A DNA stretch of 64,000 nt from the NCBI GenBank assembly GCA_029721435.1, contig CM056573.1, positions 96,298,947 through 96,362,946 on the forward strand, written 5' to 3'. Both the position numbers and the translations under genes were made by a program. Positions 22,250 through 32,937 of the stretch are shown here, one piece after another. Origin of the DNA: Gymnothorax reevesii (lineage: Eukaryota > Chordata > Actinopteri > Anguilliformes > Muraenidae). Numbering within the stretch: the stretch's first letter is position 1; each line of letters opens with the position of its first letter. Under the pieces are notes generated by a model, which saw nothing but the letters and a program-made list of their open reading frames with translations, ran no database searches and had not been told where the DNA came from.

Positions 22250-23190
22250 ATATTGAGTTGGTCAGTCAGCATGACCAATACACAGGCACTCCTTGCACCA
22301 GGGTCAATGAAAGGCCGCTGCAAAATGTGCACTTTTGTCCCAAGTCACAATGCCACAGATGTCACAAGTCATGAGGGAGCGTGCCATTGGCATGCTGAAT
22401 GCTGGGATATCTGTGACAGCCGTGTCAACTCACTTGAATGTGCGTCATTCCACCATCAGCCGGTTGAGAAGATGCAGAGAGACTGGCAGCACTGTGAATC
22501 GTCCACATGCCCAACGACCACGTGTGACCACACCGACATAGGATCGACACATGCGCCTCCAGCACCTCCGTGATCGGCCACGAACAGTCACCAGGACAGC
22601 TGTCAGACTGCACAACAGGCGGATATCAGCTCAGGCTATCCGAAACCGCCTGAGAGAGACAGACCTCCGAGCCTGCTGACCGCACCGAGGTCTCGACCTG
22701 ACTGCCATCATCGGTACAGACTCAATTGGGCCAAACATAACCTTCACTGGAGGTTTGGTGGAGGACGGTGTTATTCAGCGATTAAATTGCGTTTCCAACT
22801 GTACCGCGGTGATGGCAGACAATGCGTATGGCAACGTGTGGGCGAGTGTTACGCTGATGCCAGCTCCAAGTTGCACTGCAGGAGGAATGGGACAATATTA
22901 CACAGGTTACAATTGACAACCTCGTGAACTCCATGCGCTGGAGGTGTACCGCTTTACATGAGGCTGATGGTGGACACACTCGTTACTGAGTGCTGTGAAC
23001 TCTGCCCGCTGACCACTGTTGAGTTCAGGTTGTGATAACTCATGATTTGTTTACAGTAAATTGTTAGTTATGTTTCTGTTGCTTGAATATTAAGGCAAGA
23101 ATTAAATAATTATTGTTTTGATTAAATATTTCCGGATTGATAAAAAATAATTCGAAAAAAAATCACTTGCGTTTATATTTTTGTTCATTG
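22250..23190 (+). pseudogene. Tc1-like transposase relic, internally deleted
   Basis: The plus-strand frame MSQVMRERAIGMLNAGIS then HLNVRHSTISRLRRC reads as the paired helix-turn-helix DNA-binding part of a Tc1-type transposase. Later frames (FTGGLVEDGVIQRL, then PAPSCTAGGMGQ) belong to the catalytic half but are out of frame, and much of the core is missing. The right end TTGCGTTTATATTTTTGTTC at 23165-23190 is the TIR of the same family as the short MITE at 58.85 kb. The left TIR was not found. Transposases of this group cut at TA. This copy is inactive. Confidence 0.65.
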
Positions 23191-23700
23191 TAAATAAACG
23201 AATCCACTGTTTGACTGAAGGAGAGCCAATGAAAGTCTGATGACCTCCACCTGGCCAAGAGGCAAGGACAGAATGCAGAATGAGAGGGTGAATGGTTACT
23301 ACCAGTGAAAAACAGCATCTTGGACATGCTGGTGGTTAGCTAAAAGCCACTAAATGATCAGGGACCTCATTTATAAATGGTGCGTTGGCAGAAAACAATG
23401 CGCACATTAATTTTTCTTGCAGATTTCTGATTTTAAAAAAAAACAAACTTGACTTTAAAAAGGGGAAATTATTAAAATTATGAGCATGTAAATAAAGTTC
23501 ATCCTGATTAAATAAACAGAAATTGCTTGCAGTTTATCTTACCAGTAGGTTTAAAAATTAGGTTATTTTCTACTATATGCCTTTTTTTTGTGCAAACGTA
23601 TTATTTAGGAAGGAAATCAGGCCCTAGGACTCACGGGAGAAGGCAAAGAGTAAAGTTAAAGGAACCTGTTTAACCTCGTCTAAAGAAGACAATGAGTATG
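23191..23700. other. Unrecognised AT-rich spacer
   Basis: No gene or repeat was recognised between the two Tc1-type elements. Confidence 0.3.
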
Positions 23701-25056
23701 TACAACCCCAATTCCGAAATAGTTGGGAATTGTAAAGTGTAAATTGTGAATAAAATTAAAATTCAATGACTTTCAAATCACGCCAGCCAATATTTTATTC
23801 ACAATAGAACAGGGATAACATAGCAAATGTTGAAACTGAGAAATTTTACAATTTTATCCACAAAATGAGCTTGTTTCAAATTTGATGTTTCAAAAAAGTT
23901 GGGACAGGGGCCATGGTGTAGCATCCCCTCTTCTTTTTAACACAGAGTGGAGGCGTCTGGGCATTAAGGAGACAAGTTTCTTGAGTTTAGCCATTAGAAT
24001 TTGATCCCACTCTTGTTTAATTCAAGCTTCCAGCTGCTGGAGAGTTTTGGGTCTCCTTTGACGTACTTTTCTTTTAATTATGCACCTAATGTTCTCAAAT
24101 GGGGAAAGATCAGGACTGCAGGCAGGCCAGTTCAGCATACGGACTCTTCTACTACGAAGCCATGCTCTTGTAATAGCTGCAGTATGTGGTTTTGCATTGT
24201 CTTGCTGAAATACACAAGACCTTCCCTGGAATAGATGTCATCTGGAGGGGAGCATATGTTGCTCAAAAACCTTTATTTACCTTTCAGCATTCATGGTGCT
24301 TTTAAAAACATTATGTGTGTCCCACACCATATGTACTAATGCATCCCCATACCATGAGAGATGTTGGCTTTTGAACTGAATGCTGATTGCAGGAGGGGTG
24401 GTCTTTCTCCTCTTTAGCATGGAGGACAGGACGCCCATGATTTCCAACAAGAATGTCAAACTTGGACTCGTCTGACCACAGGATACTTTGACACTTTGCT
24501 ACAGTCCATTTTAAATCAGCCTTTGCCCACAGAGCACAGCGACGCTTCTGGATCATGCTCAACAATGCATGATGAGTTTTAGGTGGCACCTGTGGATGGC
24601 ACGGCGGACAGTGTTTACAGGCAGTGGTTTCTTGAAGTATTCCTGGGCCCATTAGTAATGTCAATGACAGAATCATGTTGGTGAGTGATGCAATCTTCTT
24701 GGGTTGTGAGTATTTGAGTATATTGAGTGAGAGGATCACGGGCATCCAGTAAAGGTCTTTGGCCCTGTCTCTTACGCAGAGAGATTTTTCCAGTTTCTCT
24801 GAATCTTTTGATGATGTTAAGCACTGTCGATGATGAGACCTTCAAAGCCTTTGCATTTGACTTTGAGTAACATTGCTTTTAAAGTATTCCGCAATTTTTT
24901 TATGCAAGCATTACAGGTTGGAGAGTCTCTGGCCATCTTTACTTCTGAGAGACTCAGTCTCTCGAAGACATCCCTTTTGTGGCCAGTCATGTTACACACC
25001 TGATGCCAGTTAACTAAATTACTTGCCAAATGTTCTTTCAGCTGATTCTCTTAAGA
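23701..25056 (-). pseudogene. Tc1-like element, copy 1, 5'-truncated
   Basis: It begins with the terminus TACAACCCCAATTCC. The transposase is on the minus strand in pieces: a helix-turn-helix in [20 protein letters not shown] (24615-24845), and the catalytic [16 protein letters not shown] and SLMVWGCIS in 24311-24745. Frameshifts separate the pieces. The other TIR is missing: similarity stops near 25056. It is the same broad family as 38020-39017 and 61648-63435. A cut-and-paste transposase would act on the TIRs in the nucleus; this one cannot. Confidence 0.7.
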
Positions 25057-25702
25057 CTGCTTCATGCATCTTGCGGTCAGCACGGCCCAGACGGCGAAAT
25101 TATGCAATTGCGGCCAAGGCGACAGAGCGCGGAGGGTCCGCGGAGTCTCGAATGCGGAGCCGCGTACCGAGAGGATTTTGTAACAACGCGGCCGGGGTGG
25201 CACAGACCGCGTTGCAGTGATTGGCTAGCTTCAGGAAGTATGTATACCGATTAAAATCAAAAATGGAAAGCTTTAAAGAAAGGCCAGCTGAACATACAAA
25301 CAGCTGAAAATACATATGACTTCCAACACATGGAAGGAGATCGGAAATTTTTATCAGACGCGTATAAGATAAAATGGAAAACCTTTCGCAACTGGTTGCT
25401 GAAAGCACGAAAAAAATGAAGGGGAGGAGTGGAGAGGCTGGCGAAATCAGTGTATCGGCAATATTTACATCATTGTCCTGGCTTGTGCTGTAGGGAGACA
25501 AAATTAAATGTCTATGCAGTGCTCTGTTGAACCCAAGGTCACAGAAATAAGATTCAGTAGCGCAACTGTACAGCAGGTCCGTTCTTAAAGCCGCTTTGAC
25601 CGCATCAAGCATGAAACGACTCGACGTTCGTGGGGACCGCGCGCGCCATCCGCACCGCTGGAACCGCGCCGACGGCAAGAGGCATGAATCAGGCTTTATA
25701 CA
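25057..25702. other. GC-richer unrecognised stretch
   Basis: It includes CpG-rich patches at 25080-25220 and 25590-25680. A minus-strand open frame spans 25100-25762 (220 codons) but has no motif I recognise and overlaps a repeat at its start, so it is not called a gene. Confidence 0.3.
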
Positions 25703-25975
25703 GTGCCATGAAAACGTATTTGCCCCTTCCTGATTTCTAATTTTTTTGCATATTTGTCGCACTTAAATGTTTCAGATCATCAAACAAATTTTAGCATTTC
25801 ACAAAGATAACCAGAGTAAATACAAAATGCAGTTTTTAAATGATGATTTCACTTATTAAGGGGAAAAAGCTATCCAAACCTACCTGACCCCGTGTGAAAA
25901 AGTAATTGCCCCCTAAACCTAATAACTGGTTGTGCCACCCTCGGCGACAACAAGTGCAATCAAACATTTGCAAGG
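25703..25975. mobile_element. Tc1/mariner terminal fragment (TTTGCCCC type)
   Basis: CAGTGCCATGAAAACGTATT, TGCAGTTTTTAAATGATGAT and GAAAAAGTAATTGCCCCCTA follow the terminal region of a fish Tc1-type element. A second worn copy lies at 51255-51545. No transposase is attached. Confidence 0.6.
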
Positions 25976-26715
25976 ACCCGCAGTTTAAGTTTAGACTAAC
26001 GGGGGGCGTCATTATTTTTTTATTATTTCGTAGTACTATTATGTGTACACCTCAAGGAGAAATGATGATGAAACTGGAAAGGTTTCAGAATGATGCCATA
26101 AAACGTATACTGTGACCACCAAAATTTATTTAATGAAGGGTTTTTAACAGGCCATGTGAAATATTTTCTGAATTTTGTATTTGATAAAGTTTAGTGTTTT
26201 ATCACGTATAAATATTTTATTTGTAATGTATTGCATCTAGTCTTGGAAATTAGTCATAAATAAATAACATAATTTCTGATATACTCGATTATAGATAGCC
26301 CATTATCATACATTTAAATATTTCATAAGTTTGTTAAATTATATGCAAGGTCTTTGTTTTTATAGCTGTGGAAATATACCGGCTATTCTTTCTTTCAGTA
26401 TGAATAAAGGCGTAGGATTCAATTAAGTTGTAGCATTTTTTAAGTATTTTAACTTTAAGTAATTAATCATATGGAAAGCTGGAAAATGTGAGTTTCAAAG
26501 TATACCATAGAATTCTATGCTGAATACAGGTTTTAACTGAAGTTTTTCAATTGAGCTGGAGTGCTTGCAGGTTGTGTGTGTGTGTGTGTGCGCGGAATGT
26601 GTGGTTTGAGTACAACAACATAAATATCACGGTAGGAGTGTGTCTTCTGTTACATTGTTGGCGTGCCTTAATTCCTCTCACTTTTGTCCCCTTTCTTAAT
26701 TACCTCGATGCAGAA
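25976..26715. other. AT-rich stretch, nothing recognised
   Basis: It has only a short (TG)n run near 26573-26590. A splice-acceptor-like TTAATTACCTCGATGCAG ends just before the exon-like frame at 26716. Confidence 0.3.
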
Positions 26716-26764
26716 ATGTCTTTAACTACGGACGCCATATCCAGTCGTCTGACAGAGTTTAGAG

Positions 26765-28957
26765 CAGAGGTGGGCAAACTACGGCCCGCGGGCCTGATCC
26801 GGCACGTTGTTCTTTTTAATCCGGCCCGCCGAAGATTGGTACAGAATTAAGGTTTCATGTGAATGATTGCATTCATTTCATTTTTACTTGTAATGACGGC
26901 ATTTAAACACCAGGTGGCGCCGTAGGCGCAGTGACTTGAGAGAGACATTTCCAATTACCGCTCTTCTTCTACTGGTCAGATCAGAACCCTTCTGCAGCAA
27001 TGTCAAAGAAAAGTCGACAGTGAGTGCCGGGTGTTTAACAAAGAATGGACACCTAAATATTTTTTTACTGAAGTCCGGTCCAAGGCTGTATGTCTTATTT
27101 GCCAAGAAACCGTTGCGGTATTAAAAGAATACAACATCAGCCGTCACTTTTCCACCAAGCATGCTAATTACGCCAGCAACCTTTCAACACAAGAACGTGC
27201 GGCTACCGCTGACAGGTTAGTTTATAGCTTGCAGGCTCAGCAAAACACCTTTATTCGAGCAACTTCCATCCAAGAAGCTAGCACGAAGACAAGTTATTTA
27301 CTGGCATTCAAACTAGCAAAAGCCAGCAAGCCTTTCTCCGAAGGGGAGTTTCTTAAAGAGTGCATGGTAGAGACAGCAAGTATTTTATGTCCTGAGAGCA
27401 AGAACAAATTTGAAAAAATTAGCTTATCACGCAGGTCAGTGACTCGCTGTATTGAAGTAATTGACGAACACTTAACTAGCAAGCTAAACAAAAAAGCGGA
27501 GTCATTTACATTATATTCTTTGGCTCTGGACGAAAGCAATGATATAAAGGACACCGCTCAGCTTTTAATTTTTATCAGAGGGATTAATGAGAATTTCGAG
27601 ATAACGGAGGAGTTTTTGGATATGGAATCCTTGAAAGGAAAAACACGGGGAGAGGATTTATTTAACAGCGTGTCAGCGTCATACAGAGGCACAAGTTACC
27701 TTGGAGTACGCTCGCCAACGTTACCACAGATGGATCGCCAAATCTGACAGGAAAAAACGTTGGGATGCTCAAGAGAATTCAGGACAGGGTGAAAGAGGAC
27801 AACCCTGAGCAGGAGGTAATTTTCCTACACTGCATAATTCACCAGGAAGCGCTGTGTAAATCCGTGTTGCAGCTTGACCACGTAGTGAAGCCAGTTGTGA
27901 AACTTGTTAACTTTATTCGAGCGAGGGGACTGAACCATCGACAGTTTATTAATTTTCTTGAAGAAACTGACGCGGATCACACGGACTTACTTTACCATTC
28001 TAATGTCCGCTGGTTAAGTTTGGGAAAAGTATGTCAACATGCGTGGGAGCTCAAACAGGAGATTATTTCATTTTTGGAGCTACTTGAGAATACTGACAAA
28101 TTTCCTGAGCTGAATGACACAGTTTGGCTTTGTGATTTAGCTTTTACTGTGGACATACTGACACACATGAACGAGCTGAATGTGAAGCTACAAGGGAAAA
28201 ACCAGTTTGTGCATGAAATGCAAGCAAACGTCAGAGCCTTCAAAACCAAGCTGGTTTTATTTTCAAAGCAAATGTCAGACAAGTCATTTGCTCATTTCCC
28301 CACACTGGCTACGTTAAAAGAGGCCCCGCAACATGTGAAAAAATACAGGAAATCACTGGATGACCTGCATGAGGAACTCTGCCGTCGGTTTTGTGATTTT
28401 GGAAAAATTGACAGGGCACTTCAGCTGGTGTCATGTCCCTTCTCACAAGACCCGGAAAAGGTTCCACAAGAGTTGCAGTTGGAACTGATTGATCTCCAAT
28501 GTGACATGGTGTTAAAGGACAAGTTCAACTCCCTGAAACTGGATGAGTTTTATGCTTCATTAGGTGCAGCCAAATTTCCAAACATCTAGAAGATGGCACA
28601 GAGGATCCTGGTGTTGTTTGGCTCTACATATGTGTGTGAACAGACTTTTAGTGTGATGAACACCAACAAAGCACCCCACAGATCCCAGATGAGTGATGAA
28701 CACCTCAGATCTGTTCTGAGAATTGCCACAACAGGATTACCACCAGACTTCGATGCACTGGCGAGAATGGGTGATCAACAACACTGTTCTCATTAAAAGG
28801 TATGTTAATACTTTAATGCTTTTTTCTGTTTATGTTTCATATGTACTGTTAACAAATGCAGTTTTTTTATATGTATGGTATCTTGTGCTGATCCGGTCCG
28901 TCTGTCAAATTTTAAAAGTCAATGTGGCCCCCGGGCCGAAAAGTTTGCCCACCACTG
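26765..28957 (+). mobile_element. hAT transposon with 8-bp TSD
   Basis: 2193 bp. The ends CAGAGGTGGGCAAACT and AGTTTGCCCACCACTG are near-perfect inverted repeats, and GGCCCG-rich subterminal blocks are inverted too. GTTTAGAG flanks both sides (26757-26764 and 28958-28965), the 8-bp duplication diagnostic of hAT transposition. It encodes a transposase broken in three places. It is inserted inside an exon-like frame. Confidence 0.93.
27000..28796 (+). pseudogene. hAT transposase (GTF2IRD2-like family), three breaks
   Basis: The start is ATG at 27000, followed by a one-base frameshift in an A-run by 27010. The frame then reads VFNKEWTPKYFFTEV and CLICQETVAVLKEYNISRHF, a BED-type finger (C-x2-C...H-x4-H). 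The RNase H-like core has LYSLALDESNDIKDTAQL. A second frameshift falls near 27690-27750, where the frame resumes as VTTDGSPNLTGKNVGML and then FLHCIIHQEALC. An in-frame TAG at 28587 precedes the C-terminal dimerisation segment GSTYVCEQTFSVMN. The family includes the transposase from which the 3' part of mammalian GTF2IRD2 derives. In an intact protein the BED finger binds the subterminal DNA and the RNase H-like core cuts the ends. With three lesions this copy is inactive, though little else has decayed. Confidence 0.88.
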
Positions 28958-29083
28958 GTTTAGAGTATTGGAAGTCAGGCACGCGACAGCGTCGGAAAAA
29001 TTGAATTCCTGGGCTGAAAATGTGGCTGAGGACTCTTGTACTCAAATAAGGTGAGAGCCATGTGAGTCATATTGACTGATGCC

Positions 29084-29174
29084 ATGAGAGACGAACGTAT
29101 TGCTGAGGCTCTCTTATCGGAAGATCCTTTCCTTTTCAACGACCTGGAAACAAACGGCCCTAGAAAAACTTTTG
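29084..29174 (+). other. Small exon-like frame
   Basis: ATG at 29084 opens MRDERIAEALLSEDPF and continues to TTTTG|GTGAGT, a strong splice donor at 29174/29175. It lies between the split frame ending at 29050 and the CARD-like frame at 29333. The peptide is acidic and is not recognised. Confidence 0.3.
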
Positions 29175-29332
29175 GTGAGTATCAACATTGATGGCCTCGG
29201 CCTCCGTTCTCACTAAATAATTCCTCGTCAAATTATCTGCCATTTTTCTGTTTGTACTCCTGTCCTGTTACCTGGTCTGTTCTTGTCATAACAGTGAGAA
29301 GTCGTCCCCCGACTGAGCCGTTTGACTTATGA

Positions 29333-29556
29333 AGCGCAAACCGAGGTCTGTGCAACTTCTTTGAAACACAAAGAGACGAATTCAAAGGCATGGATATCCT
29401 TGTGGAATGCAACCTTTTGACTGAGGAAGAGTACAAAGACATACGGCTTGCTACAGAGAGGACGCTGTTTCTCGTACTGCACGAAATTATGACACGGGCA
29501 TGACGGAACATGTCGCGTTTCTGGAATGCCTGGAGGGACTGTATCGAGACGTGTGA
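29333..29556 (+). pseudogene. CARD-like death-fold domain, frameshifted
   Basis: The frame reads CNFFETQRDEFKGMDILVEC, then NLLTEEEYKDIRLATERTLF and LVLHEI. It must then shift frame to continue as TEHVAFLECLEGLYRDV before TGA at 29554. The order (helix with Leu/Ile core, 'L-T-x-E-E-Y-x-x-I', then 'aFlecLe' in the last helix) is the usual layout of caspase-recruitment domains, which mediate homotypic assembly in apoptosis and innate sensing. No neighbouring effector domain was found. Candidate upstream exons at 26716-29050 and 29084-29174 may belong to the same former gene. The single frameshift near 29490 makes it a pseudogene unless the base call is wrong. Recognition is by pattern only. Confidence 0.4.
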
Positions 29557-29987
29557 CCGTCACCCGACACGGAAGTCATTTCATAGGACGACGCACACCA
29601 ACAGAGGATCGAGAAGACCTTCTGCGGACACGGGAATTATGATGTCATAGATGTGAACAGTACCATGACACCAAGGGTCGCAGTGGAGGACGTGTGGTGG
29701 TGCCCGATTTGCACAATTCACAGAGCGTAACACACTATCAGCACGGGGTCACTGCACTGGAAGGATACAAAGATGGGTCTTCATCGCCATCTTTAGTGCT
29801 CGGCTGTGAGGTAAGATGGACAGGGGGAACTGCATTGCCCCCAGCCAGGTCATTGCCTAGCAACAGAGAAACACCCTTGAAAGGTAGACTTGACATAAGT
29901 CCCACCTTTACCTGTCCTGTAACTAAATCTGACTTCAAGAATAGGGAGCGCAGGGGTACAGATACAATCTTCCCTTCAATACCTTGT

Positions 29988-30016
29988 ATTTATTTTTATT
30001 TATTTATTTATTTATT
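29988..30016. repeat. (TTTA)n microsatellite
   Basis: About seven TTTA/TTTAT units interrupt the gypsy protease frame. Confidence 0.9.
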
Positions 30017-31701
30017 GAGTCTCATCACGTAAGTCCAAGGAGTCCATCAACAAAAGTGACTGAGAGGCTCCGGTATCCCTTAGGATATATATGGGGACAG
30101 GAGGAGAATGCTCATTCAGAGCCACAAATCCCTCTGACTCAAATGGAAGAACTTCCTCCCTCACAAAGTCAGCAGTATCAGGCATCTTAGCCCCACAAGG
30201 AGCAGATAATTTAGCAGATTGGTCATCTACTACAGGGGTTTCTAACCTTGTTTTCACATAGGCATTTGGTTTGGTATCCTTTTCTTTTTCTTTATTAGCT
30301 TTAAGGAACCAACAGGTAGTTGTAACATGACCAGATTTCTTGCAATAATTGCTGACCACTCGACCACTTTTGTCACTGTCAGCTTTCACACTTTGATCAG
30401 ACCTGTGACTGGATTTCTGTGCACCATCACCAGATTTGTCTTTGTCTTTGGGTGAGGAATCTTGGGTATCACTGTTACCTTTTTTCTGAAATTGGGACCA
30501 TCTATTGTTACTACTAGACTGAAGTTTGGACTTATGTGTGAGAACATATTCATCTGCAAATTTGGCAGCTGATTGCAAAATCAGTGCTTGCTTCTCATTA
30601 AGGTAGGTCTTAATATCATCCTTAACACAGTTCTTGAATTCTTCAACTAACACCATCTCTTTTAGTGAGTGGAAATCATCCTTGACCTCCATAGAAGTAC
30701 ACCATGCTGCGCTCAAAGCAAACCTTCTTCTTGTTTGCAAATTCCACATAAGTCTGATTTTCAGATTTCTTCAGACCACTGAATTTCTGCCGGTAAGCCT
30801 CTGGAACCAACTCATAAAGTCTCAAAATAACCTTTTTCACAACCTCATAGTCAGAGGAATCATCTGCAGACAAAGCCGAATAGGCTTGTTGAGCTTTACC
30901 CTTGAGGACAGTTTGCAACATCAGAGGCCAGTGTTCCTTTGGCCACTGGCAACTCTTAGCTACCTTCTCAAAGCACTGAAAATACTTATCTACCTCCTCC
31001 TGAGAATGGAGGCACCAGTTTTACCTCCTGGCTAGCACAAAATTTGTTTTCAGTTGCTGTTTGATTTTTAGTAGCTCCATTTGGAGCCTTTCTCTATTTA
31101 ATTTCTGTAAGTCAAAATTTCTCCGTCTCTGTCTCTCTCTCTTTCCTCTTTCTCTCTCTCAAATTCTCGTTGTTTTTTTCTCTTGCTTATTTTTCTAACT
31201 CAAACTGCCTTTGTTTTTCTTTTTCCTCCCTTTCTTTCTCTCTTTCTTCCCTCTCAAATTCTCTTTGTTTTTCTTTTTCCTCCCTTTCTCTTTCTGCCTT
31301 CTCAAACTCACTTTGTTTTTCTCTTTCCTCCCTTTCAATCCCTAGCATTTTTAATTTAAGTTCATTTTCTACATTTGGATTTTCCACTGGAAACTGTTCC
31401 TGATCTCCTGGTGCAAACACATTTTCATCAATGTAATATTCAACAATCTCTCTGGCCGGTCTTGCTTTTCGCATGGCTGGTTTTACCTCTGTCAGCTCTA
31501 ACTGTCTGCATATTTCTAGCAGTTCTGTCTTTTTAAAATACTTCAAAATCTCTACGGTTGGTGATGCCAAGAAATCATCCATTGCTGTTGATCTTTCAAT
31601 ATATATGTAGGAAAATTAAAAAAACAATTTGACAATTTGAAATGTTAGATTTTCAATAAATGACTCACACAATGGTCTATCCCGGACTTGAGCTCCCAAT
31701 T

Positions 31702-32183
31702 TGTTATGGCCCCAATTTGCTACCCCATATAAGACAGCAAGGGATGACAGACAAAATTTTAACACTAAAACAGATTTAATTCAACAAAGACCAACACTAA
31801 CTTACAATGTATACTACTGACCAAGATTGATAATATACTAGAAAAAAAATATTTACAGTCCCTTTAGATGGGGTTGCTTGGTGAAGTTCCGGGTGAGGAA
31901 AATGCTCCAACACAGGCAAAAATCCACAAAAAGCTTCACAGGTCTTGAAAAGAGTGACAGGTCTGGTCAAATGTATCCTTCTCCTTGCAATTTCTCATAC
32001 TACATTACTCTCTCAATTTCTCTCCTTATATACTCTTTTGCAGCCCCATCCCACATTTAGACTTTTTTTTTCTCTGGGACTTTCCCCTCTCAGACATGCC
32101 CAGGACATGCCCAAACCTAGCTCCAGACTGGGCTTATAAAAAAAGTCAATACTGGCATCTAGCGGCTTCTTTTCTCCATTACA
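31702..32183 (-). repeat. 5' LTR of the SCAN-Gag gypsy element
   Basis: 482 bp. The plus strand starts TGTTATGGCC and ends CTCCATTACA, giving TG...CA termini. Only this LTR is present. Confidence 0.6.
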
Positions 32184-32199
32184 GTTGTGACTCCATAAC

Positions 32200-32760
32200 T
32201 CCAACTCTAACTGAATTAATAGAGAAATTCACTAACCGCGTGAAATGCCGCAAAAAGAGGGCAACTTTGCCATGGATTAACGGCGAGATTCGTAAGCTTA
32301 TGAAAAAATGAGATAAGGCTCTAAAAACATTTTTAACAAGTAAACTCAATACAGGTTTGTTAAAAAATAAAGGATTTAGGAATAAAGTATTGCAAGATCT
32401 GCGGAAGGCAAAGGCCTCATACTATTTGCAGCTCATAGAGGACACTAAAGGCCAAAGCGCGCCTCTGTGGAAATTGTTGAAAAAACTATCTGCTAAAACA
32501 TGCATACAACCGAGAATTAAAGAACTGGTGGTTGATGGAATAGCTGTCTACGATACTGCAACTATAGCACGTGAATTTTAGTATTATTTTTTGAAATCTA
32601 TCAAAGGATTGGCGCCTTCCACCTAATCATCCCCTGATCCACCTAATCATCCCCTGATCTAATTGGCTGTAGAAATTGCCCTCTCCCTCCCCACCCCAGC
32701 CCCCTTGAAAAAGAGATTTCAATCTCAACGGGACTTCCCTGGTTAAATAAAATAAAAAAA
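32200..32760 (+). pseudogene. LINE relic: pre-RT linker fused to 3' tail
   Basis: The frame ATLPWINGEIRKLMKK, then YYLQLIEDTKG and LWKLLKKLSAK, is the segment between endonuclease and reverse transcriptase of a non-LTR element. A stop at 32309 interrupts it. After 32580 it jumps to a 3' end with ATCTCAACGGGACTTCCCTG and a TAAATAAAATAAAA tail. The reverse transcriptase is deleted. The exact clade is uncertain. Confidence 0.6.
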
Positions 32761-32937
32761 GTGTATGGGCTAAATTTAAAAGCAATTAGTTTTAATTCGG
32801 TAATTGGATATAACCTTTACACGTACGATGGCAACACAATGTTGTCCCAACGTATCCCCAACGGCCAAAATGACGTTGGCGTGTGACGAAAGGCCAACAT
32901 CTATGACTACGTTGGGCCAACTCTGGCATGTTATCTG

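Larger units (their letters stand above)
26716..29050 (+). other. Exon-like open frame split by hAT insertion
   Basis: 26716-26764 (MSLTTDAISSRLTEF...) continues exactly after the hAT element at 28966-29050 (...LEVRHATASEKLNSWAENV...), once one copy of the 8-bp target duplication is removed. It ends at ATAAG|GTGAGA, a good splice donor. The joined 45-codon frame has no stop. A candidate acceptor precedes it. I do not recognise the peptide. It may be an exon of a host gene, now broken, together with 29084-29174 and the CARD-like frame at 29333. Confidence 0.35.
29738..32183 (-). mobile_element. 5' part of a SCAN-Gag Ty3/gypsy element
   Basis: Minus-strand order: LTR (31702-32183), primer-binding region, Gag and the start of protease; reverse transcriptase and everything beyond are missing. 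Gag is in three frames. 31187-31582 is the N-terminus, ending in a Glu/Arg/Lys-rich repeat region. 30676-30921 is KGKAQQAYSALSADDSSDY. 30012-30749 has a SCAN-type helix block (VLVEEFKNCVKDDIKTYL), knuckle YCKKSGHVTTTCW and protease ILRDTGASQS. The protease C-terminus GVSLLLGNDLAGG is at 29738-29938, beyond a (TTTA)n tract. SCAN domains of vertebrate transcription factors are thought to come from such Gag proteins. The breaks make it inactive. Confidence 0.75.

Noticed and set aside
25100..25762. 220-codon minus-strand open frame
   Set aside because: No motif is recognisable, its composition changes along its length, and its first part overlaps a Tc1/mariner terminal fragment.
31170..31403. 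Ser/Leu/Phe-rich plus-strand frame
   Set aside because: It is the antisense of the Glu/Arg/Lys-rich repeat of the gypsy Gag.
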